Shown: positions 11,734 through 21,074, counted from the stretch's first letter. The stretch: 64,000 nt of DNA from Thermophagus xiamenensis (GCF_900112795.1 NZ_FONA01000002.1:1-64000), one strand, 5' to 3'. Made by a program: numbers and translations. Notes: generated from the sequence alone by a model not told the origin.

Positions 11734-12921
11734 TTATTCAATAATTTCAGTAACCTGACCTGCCCCTACGGTACGACCACCTTCACGAATTGCGAAGCGT
11801 AATCCTACGTTCAAAGCAACAGGATAGATCAACGAAACAGAAATAGTAACGTTATCACCAGGCATAACCATTTCAGTACCTTCTGGCAATGTAATTTCAC
11901 CGGTTACATCAAGGGTACGCAAATAAAATTGAGGACGATATTTATTGTGGAAAGGCGTATGACGACCACCTTCTTCTTTTTTCAACACATAAACCTCAGC
12001 TTTAAATTTGGTATGAGGTGTAATAGAACCTGGCTTGGCCAAAACCATTCCACGTTTAACTTCTTTTTTATCAATTCCACGCAACAACAAACCAACGTTA
12101 TCACCAGCTTGTCCTTCATCCAAAATTTTACGGAACATTTCAACACCGGTACAAACGGTTTTCTTTCCTTCAGCACCTAATCCGATAATTTCCATTTCGT
12201 CACCGGTATGGATAACACCGGTTTCAATACGACCGGTAGCAACAGTACCACGACCGGTAATTGAGAAAATATCTTCAATAGGCATCAAGAAAGGTTTCTC
12301 GTTATCACGAGGAGGAAGAGGAATCCATTCATCAACGGCATTCATTAATTCCAAAATTTTGGCTTCCCACTTTTCATCACCTTCCAAAGCACCGAGAGCA
12401 GAACCTTTAATAATGGGAGTATTGTCACCATCGAATTCGTAGAAATTCAACAGGTCACGAACTTCCATTTCAACCAGTTCTAGCAACTCTTCGTCATCAA
12501 CCATATCCACTTTATTGAGGAAAACCACAATTTTGGGAACGTTTACCTGACGAGCGAGCAAGATGTGCTCACGGGTTTGAGGCATAGGACCATCTGTTCC
12601 TGCAACCACAAGAATAGCACCGTCCATCTGAGCAGCACCTGTCACCATATTCTTAACATAGTCGGCGTGACCAGGACAGTCAACGTGAGCATAGTGACGC
12701 TTTTCTGTCTGATATTCAACGTGAGAGGTGTTAATAGTAATACCCCTTTCTTTTTCTTCCGGAGCATTATCTATTGCATCAAAATCTTTTACTTCGGACA
12801 AACCTTGCTTGGCCAGCACCTTAGTAATAGCTGCAGTCAGAGTAGTTTTTCCATGGTCTACGTGACCGATAGTACCGATATTAACATGAGGCTTCGTCCT
12901 TTGAAATGTTTCTTTAGCCAT
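11734..12921 (-). CDS. tuf: Elongation factor Tu
   Basis: GTPase delivering aminoacyl-tRNA to the ribosome, 395 residues. The G motifs are intact: GHVDHGKT near residue 19, [12 protein letters not shown] near 80, and NKVDM near 135. The beta-barrel domains follow, with [14 protein letters not shown] and the C-terminal [15 protein letters not shown]. It is the first gene before tRNA-Trp-secE-nusG. It has a long leader, about 320 nt, with a well-formed phylum-type promoter at 13252-13283 and a strong hairpin at 13174-13214. Confidence 0.98.
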   Translation of the reverse strand: MAKETFQRTKPHVNIGTIGHVDHGKTTLTAAITKVLAKQGLSEVKDFDAIDNAPEEKERGITINTSHVEYQTEKRHYAHVDCPGHADYVKNMVTGAAQMDGAILVVAGTDGPMPQTREHILLARQVNVPKIVVFLNKVDMVDDEELLELVEMEVRDLLNFYEFDGDNTPIIKGSALGALEGDEKWEAKILELMNAVDEWIPLPPRDNEKPFLMPIEDIFSITGRGTVATGRIETGVIHTGDEMEIIGLGAEGKKTVCTGVEMFRKILDEGQAGDNVGLLLRGIDKKEVKRGMVLAKPGSITPHTKFKAEVYVLKKEEGGRHTPFHNKYRPQFYLRTLDVTGEITLPEGTEMVMPGDNVTISVSLIYPVALNVGLRFAIREGGRTVGAGQVTEIIE

Positions 12922-13173
12922 AACTCGAAATTATTAGACAATTAGATATAAATTGAAACCACTTATTTTATAATTCTCCTTATAAATTACTAACAATCAA
13001 CAAAGAAAATTAAACTCTTTAAAAATTAACCCATTTTGCGGGGCATAAAGATAAACATTTTCAAGGGAATAATCCATTAAAACCTTTCTTTTTCCCAAAA
13101 AATCAGTCAAATAATTATTCCTCCCAATAAAAATATACAGACAGAAAAGCCTTTAGAAACTCTTTGCCTATCA

Positions 13174-13214
13174 TTTTAATAGGCTGATTATCAACAATAA
13201 CCAGCCTATTAAAA
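13174..13214 (-). promoter_or_regulatory. Long hairpin in the tuf leader
   Basis: A perfect 13-bp stem (TTTTAATAGGCTG/CAGCCTATTAAAA), plus an inner TTAT/ATAA pairing, lies between the predicted tuf promoter and the tuf ATG. No T run follows on the minus strand, so it is more likely a regulatory or stabilising leader structure than a terminator. The rest of the 381-bp gap before tuf shows no gene. Confidence 0.5.
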
Positions 13215-13251
13215 TAATTTAAAAAGCCATTAAGGCCATCAAAACGGTGTG

Positions 13252-13283
13252 CAAATGTATAATAATTTTCATATTACACCAAA
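13252..13283 (-). promoter_or_regulatory. Predicted promoter of the tuf operon
   Basis: On the minus strand TTTG (13283-13280) is separated by 20 nt from TACATTTG (13259-13252). This matches the Bacteroidota -33 TTTG and -7 TAnnTTTG elements at the expected 19-21 nt spacing. Transcription would begin near 13245 and enter the tuf leader. It starts only 20 bp past the hpf stop, so tuf probably has its own promoter. Confidence 0.65.
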
Positions 13284-13302
13284 AAACAATTCTCTTTTTT
13301 AA

Positions 13303-13602
13303 TTATTTGACTTTTAATTTTTCTTTTCTTTTTACTAACTGTTTTCGAAGAGCTTCGCAAACCAAATCTACAGCTTCTTCAAAAGTTTTACTTTGTTTTT
13401 TTGCAAATAGAGTATTTCCGGGAATGTCCAATTCAATTTCTACCAATTTGTTTTCGGTAGTCTCTGACTTATCCAGCCTGAGCGTCACAACAGCGCTAAT
13501 AATGTCATCTGAGAATTGATCTAATTTTCCGACTTTTTGACGGATAAAACTATCAAGTCGAGAAGATGCATCAAAGTGCACGGATTGAATGGTAATATTC
13601 AT
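13303..13602 (-). CDS. hpf: Ribosome hibernation promoting factor (HPF/YfiA family)
   Basis: Short ribosome-binding protein, 99 residues, that inactivates 70S ribosomes in starvation. The fold signature is MNITIQSVHFDASSRLDSFI at the start and a Lys-rich C-terminus (KQLVKRKEKLKVK). The frame stays open upstream into xerC, but homology begins only at the ATG at 13602, so I place the start there. GGAGGG occurs about 9 nt before it, a Shine-Dalgarno-like motif that is rare in this phylum. It is the short form without the dimerising C-terminal domain. It follows xerC by 19 bp. Confidence 0.9.
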   Translation of the reverse strand: MNITIQSVHFDASSRLDSFIRQKVGKLDQFSDDIISAVVTLRLDKSETTENKLVEIELDIPGNTLFAKKQSKTFEEAVDLVCEALRKQLVKRKEKLKVK

Positions 13603-13621
13603 AAAATATCCCTCCATAAAT

Positions 13622-14506
13622 TTATGCCCTGGGATGGGCTTGTTTATAAATAGCTGATAATTTTTCAAACGTATTATGGGTATAAATTTGTGTTGCATTT
13701 AGGTTCGCATGTCCCAAAAGCTCTTTAATGGCATTAATATCAGCACCACGGTTTAACAGGACAGTGGCGTATGTATGCCTTAAAATATGCGGGCTTTTTT
13801 GGGCCATGGTAGTTACCAGCTTAAGATGTTTCTGAACAATCCGATACACCAATTTGTGGTAAATGGGTTGACCTTTATCGGTAAGAAAGAAGGTCTGAAA
13901 AGATTCACCAGCAAAAGTATTGTTACGAACCTTAATATAATGAGTAACATTCTGGACAGTACTTCGGTTCAATGGCACTAACCGCTCTTTGTTTCTTTTT
14001 CCCAAAACCTTTACTATGCCCGATTTAAGGTCAAAATTGTGATCTTTCAATGCCACCAATTCCGATAGCCTCATTCCAGTACCATAAAATAAATCAATGA
14101 TGGTATAGTCTCGAATTCCAGAGTAATCTTTTGAAAATGGCACCTGATCGAGCAACAAATCCATCTCATTTTCTTTAACAAAATCAGGCAAATTTTTGGG
14201 TAGCTTGGGGAGAACCACACCATCAACCGGAGAAGTTTCAATAATTTTTGCTCTCAATAAATGTTTAAAATAGGATCTTAATGCTGCAATTTTTCGATGA
14301 ATGGATCTTGGCTTTATGTTATTGTAGTGAAGTGTTACAACCCAATCGCGAATCACCCTGGTTTTGATATTCCTCTCGTCCATAATACCTCTATCAACCA
14401 AATAAGTTTCAAATTGTCTGAGGTCATTTTCGTACGCCACCAAGGTATGGTCAGAGTACCGCTTCTCGTATTTCAGATATTTTAAAAACGATTCAATATA
14501 TTGCAT
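13622..14506 (-). CDS. xerC: Tyrosine recombinase XerC/XerD family
   Basis: Site-specific tyrosine recombinase, 294 residues, the size of chromosome dimer-resolving Xer proteins. The N-terminal SAM-like core-binding domain covers about residues 1-85. The catalytic domain shows Arg in GTGMRLSELVALK, the HxxR box in HILRHTYATVLLNRG, a following His in LLGHANLNATQIYTH and the nucleophilic Tyr in the same segment. Placement in a stable rpsU-xerC-hpf block, with no integrase-like neighbours, argues for a housekeeping Xer rather than a phage integrase. Its ATG lies five bases after the rpsU terminator hairpin. Confidence 0.88.
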   Translation of the reverse strand: MQYIESFLKYLKYEKRYSDHTLVAYENDLRQFETYLVDRGIMDERNIKTRVIRDWVVTLHYNNIKPRSIHRKIAALRSYFKHLLRAKIIETSPVDGVVLPKLPKNLPDFVKENEMDLLLDQVPFSKDYSGIRDYTIIDLFYGTGMRLSELVALKDHNFDLKSGIVKVLGKRNKERLVPLNRSTVQNVTHYIKVRNNTFAGESFQTFFLTDKGQPIYHKLVYRIVQKHLKLVTTMAQKSPHILRHTYATVLLNRGADINAIKELLGHANLNATQIYTHNTFEKLSAIYKQAHPRA

Positions 14507-14576
14507 AAAAAAACGTCTGACTTTTCAATTCATCGTGTTAACGAATATACGAAAAAACATTGAAAAGTCAGACGTT
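14506..14576 (-). terminator. Intrinsic terminator of rpsU abutting xerC
   Basis: A perfect 18-bp inverted repeat (arms 14512-14529 and 14559-14576) encloses a 29-nt loop. On the minus strand it is followed by a T run and then at once by the xerC ATG. It would end the rpsU transcript, and any read-through mRNA would carry the hairpin against the xerC start codon. Confidence 0.8.
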
Positions 14577-14592
14577 CGAAAAAGATTTTCTC

Positions 14593-14784
14593 TTACTCGT
14601 TGTCTTGCTGTAATTTTTGAATGTAAATAGCTCTTTTAATTTCCTCTCTGCGTCGTACAGAAGGTTTCACAAAAGCTTGACGGGCACGTATTTCACGCAT
14701 TGTGCCGGTTTTTTCAAATTTACGTTTAAATTTTTTCAAAGCGCGTTCTATGTTCTCTCCCTCTTTAACAGGAACTACAATCAT
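14593..14784 (-). CDS. rpsU: 30S ribosomal protein bS21
   Basis: Small basic ribosomal protein, 63 residues, starting MIVVPVKEGENIERALKKFK with the typical RRREEIKRA segment near the C-terminus. In Bacteroidota ribosomes bS21 is reported to help occlude the anti-Shine-Dalgarno of 16S rRNA. The rpsU start itself has only an A/T-rich upstream region here, without a Shine-Dalgarno motif. A strong terminator separates it from xerC. Confidence 0.95.
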   Translation of the reverse strand: MIVVPVKEGENIERALKKFKRKFEKTGTMREIRARQAFVKPSVRRREEIKRAIYIQKLQQDNE

Positions 14785-14997
14785 AATTCTAAAATTTTTA
14801 AATATCTCAAAAACAAACTATTAACTCAATAAAAATAAATTTGACAGGCATTTCTACTATTGCCCTTAAAACTCAATATTTTCTTTACCCTAAAACGTTA
14901 ACAACCTCCAATCTTTTAAATTTCAGAAAATTATTAATATTAAAATCGTTTCAAAAATTGCGATACAAAGAAAATGAAGTTTTCTGATTGAAACAAG

Positions 14998-15966
14998 TTA
15001 ATCTTCAATTTTTTGTTTATCGACAGAAAAATCTATATATGGCAAAAGCTTTTTTAGCGTTTCTTCGTCAATAGAAGGTATACTTTTCAATTGTTGCTTA
15101 GAAGTAATATATCCTTTCTTCTTTCTGTATTCTATGATATCACGGGCCTGATAAAAATTTAGATACGGATGTTTTCGCAAATAAAAGATTGATGCTCTGT
15201 TTATGGATATTTTTCTGTAAACCCCTGTATTAATTACAAAGTGATGATTGATATTCTCATACAATTCTTTTGAAATACCATATACTTCTTTAACTTGTTC
15301 CCTATCATAAAAACCTCCCAGAAGTTCCCGAAAATCAATAATTCGCTGCGATAAAACATTTCCAATACCTTTTATCTTTTTTAAATCCTCAGCTGTAGCA
15401 CTGTTAAGATCAACAATAAAAGTATCAATATCGGAAGCTGGCCTACGCTCAGAAATGGTTCTATGATTTTCCCCACTCAGCCTGCCTACAGATGTATGGA
15501 TAGATGCAGACTTAAAATGATTATTTGATCGGTTTTCATTTGAATTTTTGTTTTCAGAGAAAACCACATAATTGCTTAGCTCTTGTGCCAAAATAGAATC
15601 CAATCCATAAATTTTGGCTATATCTTCGGGATGATAAAAAGAGCCACCTGCCTCCAAATATTTCATCCAATTGATGATAACAAGATAAGGAAGACCCATC
15701 TTGTCTAACTCAGTTACGGTAACTTTATTTGGATCAAAAAACTTAAAAGCGTACTTGGGTTTATCCTTTTGTACTTCTTCGGCGCCCTCATTATCTTTTT
15801 CATTCCTTTCTATAAGCACAGAAGCATCCTTATCCACCTTTATTTCAGATAGATTCCAACTTATTGCCATCAATATCCTTAAAATCACTAAAAGAAAAAG
15901 GATAGAGCTTAACGCTATAATGCCGTATTGTTCTCTCCGCGAAAAAGACAGCCAGTCTTTCCACAT
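14998..15966 (-). CDS. Membrane-anchored helix-hairpin-helix protein (ComEA-like repeats)
   Basis: Protein of 322 residues with one N-terminal membrane segment at about residues 13-33 (IIALSSILFLLVILRILMAI). Three helix-hairpin-helix-like modules follow. The middle one (DLNSATAEDLKKIKGIGNVL, near residue 190) matches the ComEA DNA-binding repeat best; the first (FDPNKVTVTELDKMGLP) and third (SINRASIFYLRKHPYLNFYQ) are diverged. A Ser/Asn-rich linker lies near residues 130-170. Proteins of this form are common in Bacteroidota and are suspected to bind DNA at the envelope, for example during uptake, but the role of this one is not established. It lies 57 bp after the symporter gene. Confidence 0.75.
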   Translation of the reverse strand: MWKDWLSFSRREQYGIIALSSILFLLVILRILMAISWNLSEIKVDKDASVLIERNEKDNEGAEEVQKDKPKYAFKFFDPNKVTVTELDKMGLPYLVIINWMKYLEAGGSFYHPEDIAKIYGLDSILAQELSNYVVFSENKNSNENRSNNHFKSASIHTSVGRLSGENHRTISERRPASDIDTFIVDLNSATAEDLKKIKGIGNVLSQRIIDFRELLGGFYDREQVKEVYGISKELYENINHHFVINTGVYRKISINRASIFYLRKHPYLNFYQARDIIEYRKKKGYITSKQQLKSIPSIDEETLKKLLPYIDFSVDKQKIED

Positions 15967-16023
15967 AATTTTTACTATCCGTCAATATTTATTGATAACG
16001 CATAGCCAACATCAACATGGTAA

Positions 16024-17343
16024 TTAAATCCATCCCAGACCTTTCAGAAAAACCAATGTAATGGCAATGGGGGCAACAAATTTAATGATAAATAAAAACC
16101 CATTATAATAATGAGCTTTACGTCCATCCGCTTCAATTTCCTCACGCGGTTTTTTAGAGCCCATAACCCAGCCAACAAAAATAACAATCAGCAATCCGCC
16201 AAGCGGTAACAAAATATTGGATGAAACTTTATCAAAAATATTAAAAACATTGGAACTAAAAGCACATATTATTGCCAATATGCCAATAACAGCTGTCGCA
16301 ATCCAAGTGGCACGCGACCGCAACAAATTTAGCTCCTCGGTAAAATAGGCGACTACCACTTCAAGCAATGAAATTGAAGAAGTAAGAGCAGCAATGGTAA
16401 GCAAAATAAAAAATAAAAGTCCAAAAACATAACCGCCCACCATTTTATTGAAAATATTTGGCAAGGTAATAAAGACCAGTCCTGGACCTTGGTCTGGCGC
16501 CATCCCAAAGGCAAAAGCCGCAGGAAATATTGCTATTCCTGCTAAAACAGCTATTATCGTATCTGCAAGAGAAACCGATAAAGCGGTTCCACCAAGACTT
16601 TCAGATTTCTTAATATAAGAACCATAAGTAACAATAACTCCCATACCAATGCTGAGCGAAAAAAATGCTTGCCCCAGAGCCTCCAGAATCACATCAGAAG
16701 TAAGTTTTGAGAAATCGGGGTTAAACAGAAATTTCAAACCGGCAGAAGCACCATCTAAAGTTAACGAGCGGATGATAAGTACTAAAATGATCAAAAACAG
16801 CAAAGGCATTAATATTTTAGTGTACTTTTCAATACCTTTCTCAATTCCGGCTCTAACAATAAAGGCTGTACCACCTAAAAAAAGAATTGTCCAAAAAGCC
16901 GACAGGCCTTTATTTGCTTGAACTCTCTCGAATACTGCAATTAATTCATTTGGTGTACTTCCGGCCAGAGAATTTGTCAAACTTAAGTAGACATACTGTA
17001 AGGTCCAACCGGCAACAACTGAATAAAAGGCCAAAATGAGAAAAGCGGCCCCCACTCCCATTACACCTACCAAATTCCAATGCTGGCTTGGAGCTAGTTT
17101 TCTAAAAGCACCGAAAACACTTAGCTGAGCCTTTCTTCCTATCAATAATTCTGAAATCATTACCGGAACTCCGATGATAATCACAAATAAAATATATATC
17201 AACAAAAACGCACCGCCGCCACTTTCACCTAAAACATATGGGAATCTCCAAATATTACCCAAACCTATAGCCGATCCAGCTGCGGCAGCAATGATTCCAA
17301 ATTTATTGGTAAAACTATCTCTGTTGGGAGTGTTCAATGACAT
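16024..17343 (-). CDS. Sodium-dependent transporter (neurotransmitter:sodium symporter family)
   Basis: Integral inner-membrane protein of 439 residues in the LeuT/SNF family, which couples sodium to uptake of amino acids or related compounds. The TM1 signature is AAAAGSAIGLGNIWRFPYVL, with the unwound GLGNIWRFP stretch that binds substrate and sodium. It is shorter than the 12-helix animal members, as is usual for bacterial proteins with 11 helices. Substrate cannot be assigned from sequence. The next gene upstream is fbaA, separated by a strong terminator. Confidence 0.88.
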   Translation of the reverse strand: MSLNTPNRDSFTNKFGIIAAAAGSAIGLGNIWRFPYVLGESGGGAFLLIYILFVIIIGVPVMISELLIGRKAQLSVFGAFRKLAPSQHWNLVGVMGVGAAFLILAFYSVVAGWTLQYVYLSLTNSLAGSTPNELIAVFERVQANKGLSAFWTILFLGGTAFIVRAGIEKGIEKYTKILMPLLFLIILVLIIRSLTLDGASAGLKFLFNPDFSKLTSDVILEALGQAFFSLSIGMGVIVTYGSYIKKSESLGGTALSVSLADTIIAVLAGIAIFPAAFAFGMAPDQGPGLVFITLPNIFNKMVGGYVFGLLFFILLTIAALTSSISLLEVVVAYFTEELNLLRSRATWIATAVIGILAIICAFSSNVFNIFDKVSSNILLPLGGLLIVIFVGWVMGSKKPREEIEADGRKAHYYNGFLFIIKFVAPIAITLVFLKGLGWI

Positions 17344-17371
17344 ACTACTGTTATTTTAGAAACTATTAATT

Positions 17372-17397
17372 AAAAAAACCCCCATTTTATGGGGGTT
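17372..17397 (-). terminator. Intrinsic terminator of fbaA
   Basis: On the minus strand the 9-bp stem AACCCCCAT/ATGGGGGTT with a 3-nt loop is followed by seven T residues. It ends fbaA transcription before the symporter gene. Confidence 0.85.
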
Positions 17398-17425
17398 ATA
17401 ATCAATATCACATTAAAAAGTAAGG

Positions 17426-18505
17426 TTATAATACATCTATGCAGTTAAGCGCCTTAAAGGCTTCCTGTAAACGTTCCACCATTGACTCTTCACCGGCACG
17501 TAACCATTTACGCGGGTCGTAATATTTTTTATTGGGCTTATCTTCACCTTCAGGGTTACCAATTTGTCCTTGCAGATAATCATGATATTTAGCTTCATAT
17601 TGTCGTACCCCATTCCAGAAAGCCCATTGTGTATCGGTATCGATATTCATTTTAACAACACCATAACTTACGGCCTCGCGAATTTCTTCCAAAGAAGAGC
17701 CGGAACCACCATGGAATACAAAATTAACGGGCTTTTCACCGGTACCAAATTTCTCAGAAATATATTTTTGAGAATTTTTCAGGATTTCAGGACGAAGAAC
17801 TACATTACCGGGTTTGTAAACACCGTGAACATTTCCAAAAGATGCTGCAATAGTAAAATTAGGTGAAACTTTATTTAATTCCTCATAGGCAAAAGCAACA
17901 TCTTCGGGCTGAGTATAAAGCATGGCATTATCAACACCTGTATTATCAACACCGTCTTCTTCACCACCAGTAATACCAAGCTCTATTTCAAGGGTCATAC
18001 CCATTTTACTCATACGCTCGAGGTACTTTTTACTGATTTCAATATTGTCTTGAAGTGTTTCTTCAGAAAGATCAAGCATATGAGAACTGAACAATGGTTT
18101 ACCGGTTTCCTTAAACCATTTTTCACCTTCCTCTAACAGACCATCAATCCAAGGCAATAATTTTTTAGCAGCATGGTCGGTATGAAGAACCACAGGAATA
18201 CCATAAGATTCAGCCATAAGGTGAACATGTTTGGCTGCAGCCACCGCACCTTTAACTGCCAATTCTTGCCCCTCACCGTTGGCACCTTTACCCGCATAAA
18301 ATGATGCACCACCATTAGAAAGCTGAATAATCACAGGTGCTTTAGCGATTTTAGCCGCTTCCATTACTGCATTTACGGAATTTGAACCAACGACGTTGAC
18401 AGCAGGTAATGCAAATTGATTTTCGCGAGCAATACGAAAAATTTCCTGAAGATCTTTGCCTACTGCAACACCTGGTTTTACAACATCCAAAATTTTTTCT
18501 TTCAT
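17426..18505 (-). CDS. fbaA: Fructose-bisphosphate aldolase, class II
   Basis: Zinc-dependent aldolase of glycolysis and gluconeogenesis, 359 residues, the class IIA length. The zinc and catalytic region is VVLHTDHAAKKLLPWIDG, with His111 as a metal ligand and Asp110 as the catalytic acid. Further blocks are LEIELGITGGEEDGVDN, FGNVHGVYKPGNVVL with a second His ligand, and NFVFHGGSGSS with a third. It is transcribed alone, with a terminator upstream (end of tamL) and one downstream. Confidence 0.96.
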   Translation of the reverse strand: MKEKILDVVKPGVAVGKDLQEIFRIARENQFALPAVNVVGSNSVNAVMEAAKIAKAPVIIQLSNGGASFYAGKGANGEGQELAVKGAVAAAKHVHLMAESYGIPVVLHTDHAAKKLLPWIDGLLEEGEKWFKETGKPLFSSHMLDLSEETLQDNIEISKKYLERMSKMGMTLEIELGITGGEEDGVDNTGVDNAMLYTQPEDVAFAYEELNKVSPNFTIAASFGNVHGVYKPGNVVLRPEILKNSQKYISEKFGTGEKPVNFVFHGGSGSSLEEIREAVSYGVVKMNIDTDTQWAFWNGVRQYEAKYHDYLQGQIGNPEGEDKPNKKYYDPRKWLRAGEESMVERLQEAFKALNCIDVL

Positions 18506-18536
18506 AACATTAATATTATTTGGTAAGATATAAATT

Positions 18537-18571
18537 TAAAAACGTTTTGCCAACATTTTTCAACAAAACGT
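18537..18571 (-). terminator. Terminator downstream of the TamL-like gene
   Basis: ACGTTTTG and CAAAACGT form an 8-bp stem on the minus strand, followed by a T run. It lies 87 bp past the stop of the TamL-like gene and just before fbaA. Confidence 0.6.
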
Positions 18572-18657
18572 AACCATATAACACAAAATCATTTACAAAT
18601 TCGTGCAAATTTAAGAATAAAATAGAAAATAAAGTAATATCAGTAATAATTCGCCCT

Positions 18658-20973
18658 TTAAAACGGGTATCCAATGGCAAAATTGAAACTGGTATCAGTC
18701 CACCTCCAGGATCGATTAAGAGGTATCCATCTTTCACCTTCAGGAAGAGATGGGTCGCGGGTTTTAAGTCCCATATCCAGGCGAAAAATAAAATAATTAA
18801 AATCAAATCGAGCGCCAATACCAGTTCCTACAGCTATTTGATCCACAAATTTATCAAATTCAAAAAGACCACCTTCCGGACTAGAACTTTCGCGAATGCC
18901 CCAAATATTTCCTGCATCCAGAAATAAAGCTCCTTCGAGCACCCAAAACAACTTAAACCTATATTCCAGGTTCATTTCCAATTTTATATCGCCTGTCTGG
19001 TTGTAAAATTGATATTCCTCTTCGCTATAGCTCCCTGGTCCAAGCCCCCTTACCGGCCAGGCACGAATACTATTAGCACCTCCCGAAAAATATTTCTTTT
19101 CGAAAGGCAAAACATCCAAATTTCCATAAGGTATTCCTACCCCTGCAAAAAAACGCCAAACCAACGAAGTATATCGATCGAGACGATTATGAAATCGCAA
19201 ATCGATATCTGATTTCACATACTGAGCATACCTAATGCCTAAAAGCTCATTGTATTCATTGGCGCTACCATTACCTTTTGCAGACATGGCTAAGGAAAGT
19301 AAATTACCAGCAGATTCAAGATTTGCCCTAAAATACCAGAAATCATTATTCTGCCCTAAAGTTTGCTGATTAAGCAAAAAAGAATAATTCATGCCTACAA
19401 TTAAATGATCCTCGTAAGTATACTCTAAATAAGTACCGCTAATTATTTCTTTGAAATTATCACTCAACTCAGGAATATTGACCAGATTAAATTCCAAAGG
19501 ATAGAAGGAATGGGAAATATAGCGTGAAGAGCGCCAGTTATACCCCAGCCGTGCATTGGCAAAAGTTCTAGTATAATCGGGCCGACGTTGGTAATTATAT
19601 GATAATGATATGTTGGTTTTGGGATTATATCTTTGACGGAATTGTTGAAACCGCAAAGGAAGCAAAAAGCGTGGGATGACAATAGAAGCTTCTCCGCCTA
19701 TTTCAACAGTATTGAATTCTTCAGAAGAAGATCTGACAAATTGATTCTGACGAGCCAAACGGGTATTGAGCGTAAAAAACTCACCACCTTTAAATAAATT
19801 CTTATGTTGATAGTTTAAATTGCCTGCCGCTCCAATATTACCGGATGAATTAGTTCCTTCAATATCCACCGAAAAAGATTGAGGCTTTCCGGGAGAAAGT
19901 CCAATGATGCAATCGAGTAAAGGCTCGCCTTGCTCGTTGGTATAACCAGTCTCTCGAAAACGGATATTGATATACCTGAATAATCTAAGGCTACTCAACA
20001 ATTGATGGGTTCGTTCAACTAATGCCGCATTGTAATAGGTGCCCGGCTCTATATAACTGGAACTAATAAGTAATTGAGGTTTAATCGGTAATTCATCGTC
20101 ATAAATAATCCGGATATTTTCAAATTTAAGAGTGTCAAAATCTAAAGCCACGTCACTCGAATCTTCCTCCAATAATTCATTGGTACCTATTCCTACCTGA
20201 AATTCCACTTTACCAATTCTATATTTCTTATAATATGGTTGCCCCTGAACCTCTTCCGGACTAACAACAATCAACGAATCATTTACATAGTTATTCCCAA
20301 CCGTAGTATCTGACAGATAGTAGATAAACTCTTCAGAAAATCTGTAATATCCTTTGTTCCGAAGATTTTTACTAATTCGCTCACGTTCTTTTTCATGAAG
20401 GTCAACGGTAAACGGACGATTTTTTTTGAGAAAAGTCTTTAAGGTATCACTTAATATTACTTCCCGAATGCTGTCATCATCAATCCTATAGCTTACTTTA
20501 TTTAAAAAATACCGCTCACCCGGATCAATGTAATAAATAACTTTGGCCTTTTGTTTTCCTTTGAAAATAACAGTATCCCTAACCGTCGCTCTAAAATACC
20601 CTTGATTGTTCAAATATAATTTCATCTGACGCGATGATTGCGTAACAAGATGGGGATCAAATATCACGGGTTCCTCTCCTATACTGCGGAGCCATCTGTT
20701 AAATCCCTTCTCCTTATCATTCCCCGAAAGATTGTACAATCCCAGATAAAACTTCCAGAAGCCCAGAAGTTTAGTATTCTCATTCTGGCGCACATAGGGT
20801 CTAAGTTTCTCCTTCGTGATATCTCTTACTTTGCTTTTTATCTTTACATTAGCCAACAGGTATTCATCTTCCGGAACAAACTTCGTAGTAGAACAGCTTC
20901 CCAGAATAAAAAACAAAGACCACAATAAGATTATCCTAGTAGCAAAACCTATATATTTTTTTACTTTTTTCAA
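18658..20973 (-). CDS. tamL: TamL-like BamA/TamA-family outer membrane lipoprotein
   Basis: Omp85-family protein of about 771 residues with a lipoprotein signal (LWSLFFILGSC, Cys at the lipobox). POTRA-type repeats occupy roughly the first 350 residues and a C-terminal beta-barrel ends in phenylalanine (DTSFNFAIGYPF). TamA homologues that are lipoproteins are characteristic of Bacteroidota and are called TamL; they partner with TamB in outer-membrane biogenesis. No tamB lies in this window. No ATG precedes the signal peptide. A TTG at 20973 gives MKKVKKYIGF, and a TTG at 21027 gives a longer start, but a -7-like TAATTTTG overlaps the latter, so I prefer 20973. Confidence 0.78.
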   Translation of the reverse strand: MKKVKKYIGFATRIILLWSLFFILGSCSTTKFVPEDEYLLANVKIKSKVRDITKEKLRPYVRQNENTKLLGFWKFYLGLYNLSGNDKEKGFNRWLRSIGEEPVIFDPHLVTQSSRQMKLYLNNQGYFRATVRDTVIFKGKQKAKVIYYIDPGERYFLNKVSYRIDDDSIREVILSDTLKTFLKKNRPFTVDLHEKERERISKNLRNKGYYRFSEEFIYYLSDTTVGNNYVNDSLIVVSPEEVQGQPYYKKYRIGKVEFQVGIGTNELLEEDSSDVALDFDTLKFENIRIIYDDELPIKPQLLISSSYIEPGTYYNAALVERTHQLLSSLRLFRYINIRFRETGYTNEQGEPLLDCIIGLSPGKPQSFSVDIEGTNSSGNIGAAGNLNYQHKNLFKGGEFFTLNTRLARQNQFVRSSSEEFNTVEIGGEASIVIPRFLLPLRFQQFRQRYNPKTNISLSYNYQRRPDYTRTFANARLGYNWRSSRYISHSFYPLEFNLVNIPELSDNFKEIISGTYLEYTYEDHLIVGMNYSFLLNQQTLGQNNDFWYFRANLESAGNLLSLAMSAKGNGSANEYNELLGIRYAQYVKSDIDLRFHNRLDRYTSLVWRFFAGVGIPYGNLDVLPFEKKYFSGGANSIRAWPVRGLGPGSYSEEEYQFYNQTGDIKLEMNLEYRFKLFWVLEGALFLDAGNIWGIRESSSPEGGLFEFDKFVDQIAVGTGIGARFDFNYFIFRLDMGLKTRDPSLPEGERWIPLNRSWRWTDTSFNFAIGYPF

Positions 20974-21024
20974 TTGCTTCACTCTAAAAACAGGTTTCAA
21001 AAAACTCTCTTTATGCAAAGAAAC

Positions 21025-21054
21025 CAAAATTATCGGTTTAATATTCTATTTTTG
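21025..21054. promoter_or_regulatory. Back-to-back -7 boxes between tamL and the methyltransferase gene
   Basis: TATTTTTG (21047-21054) matches TAnnTTTG on the plus strand ahead of the methyltransferase gene. TAATTTTG (21032-21025 on the minus strand) matches it for tamL. Neither has a clear TTTG at -33, so each is only a candidate. Confidence 0.4.
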
Positions 21055-21074
21055 CAATCAAAGACAACGCCAAA

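Noticed and set aside
13117-13174. 19-codon leader peptide after the tuf leader hairpin
   Set aside because: An ATG follows the hairpin and a short frame can be read, but there is no codon pattern typical of attenuation and no ribosome-binding evidence.
13622-14506. Phage or integron integrase
   Set aside because: Length and context (rpsU-xerC-hpf) fit a housekeeping Xer recombinase; no attachment sites or phage genes are near.
18516-18818. 100-residue minus-strand frame downstream of the TamL-like gene
   Set aside because: It overlaps the end of the TamL-like gene in another frame and covers the terminator; no similarity.
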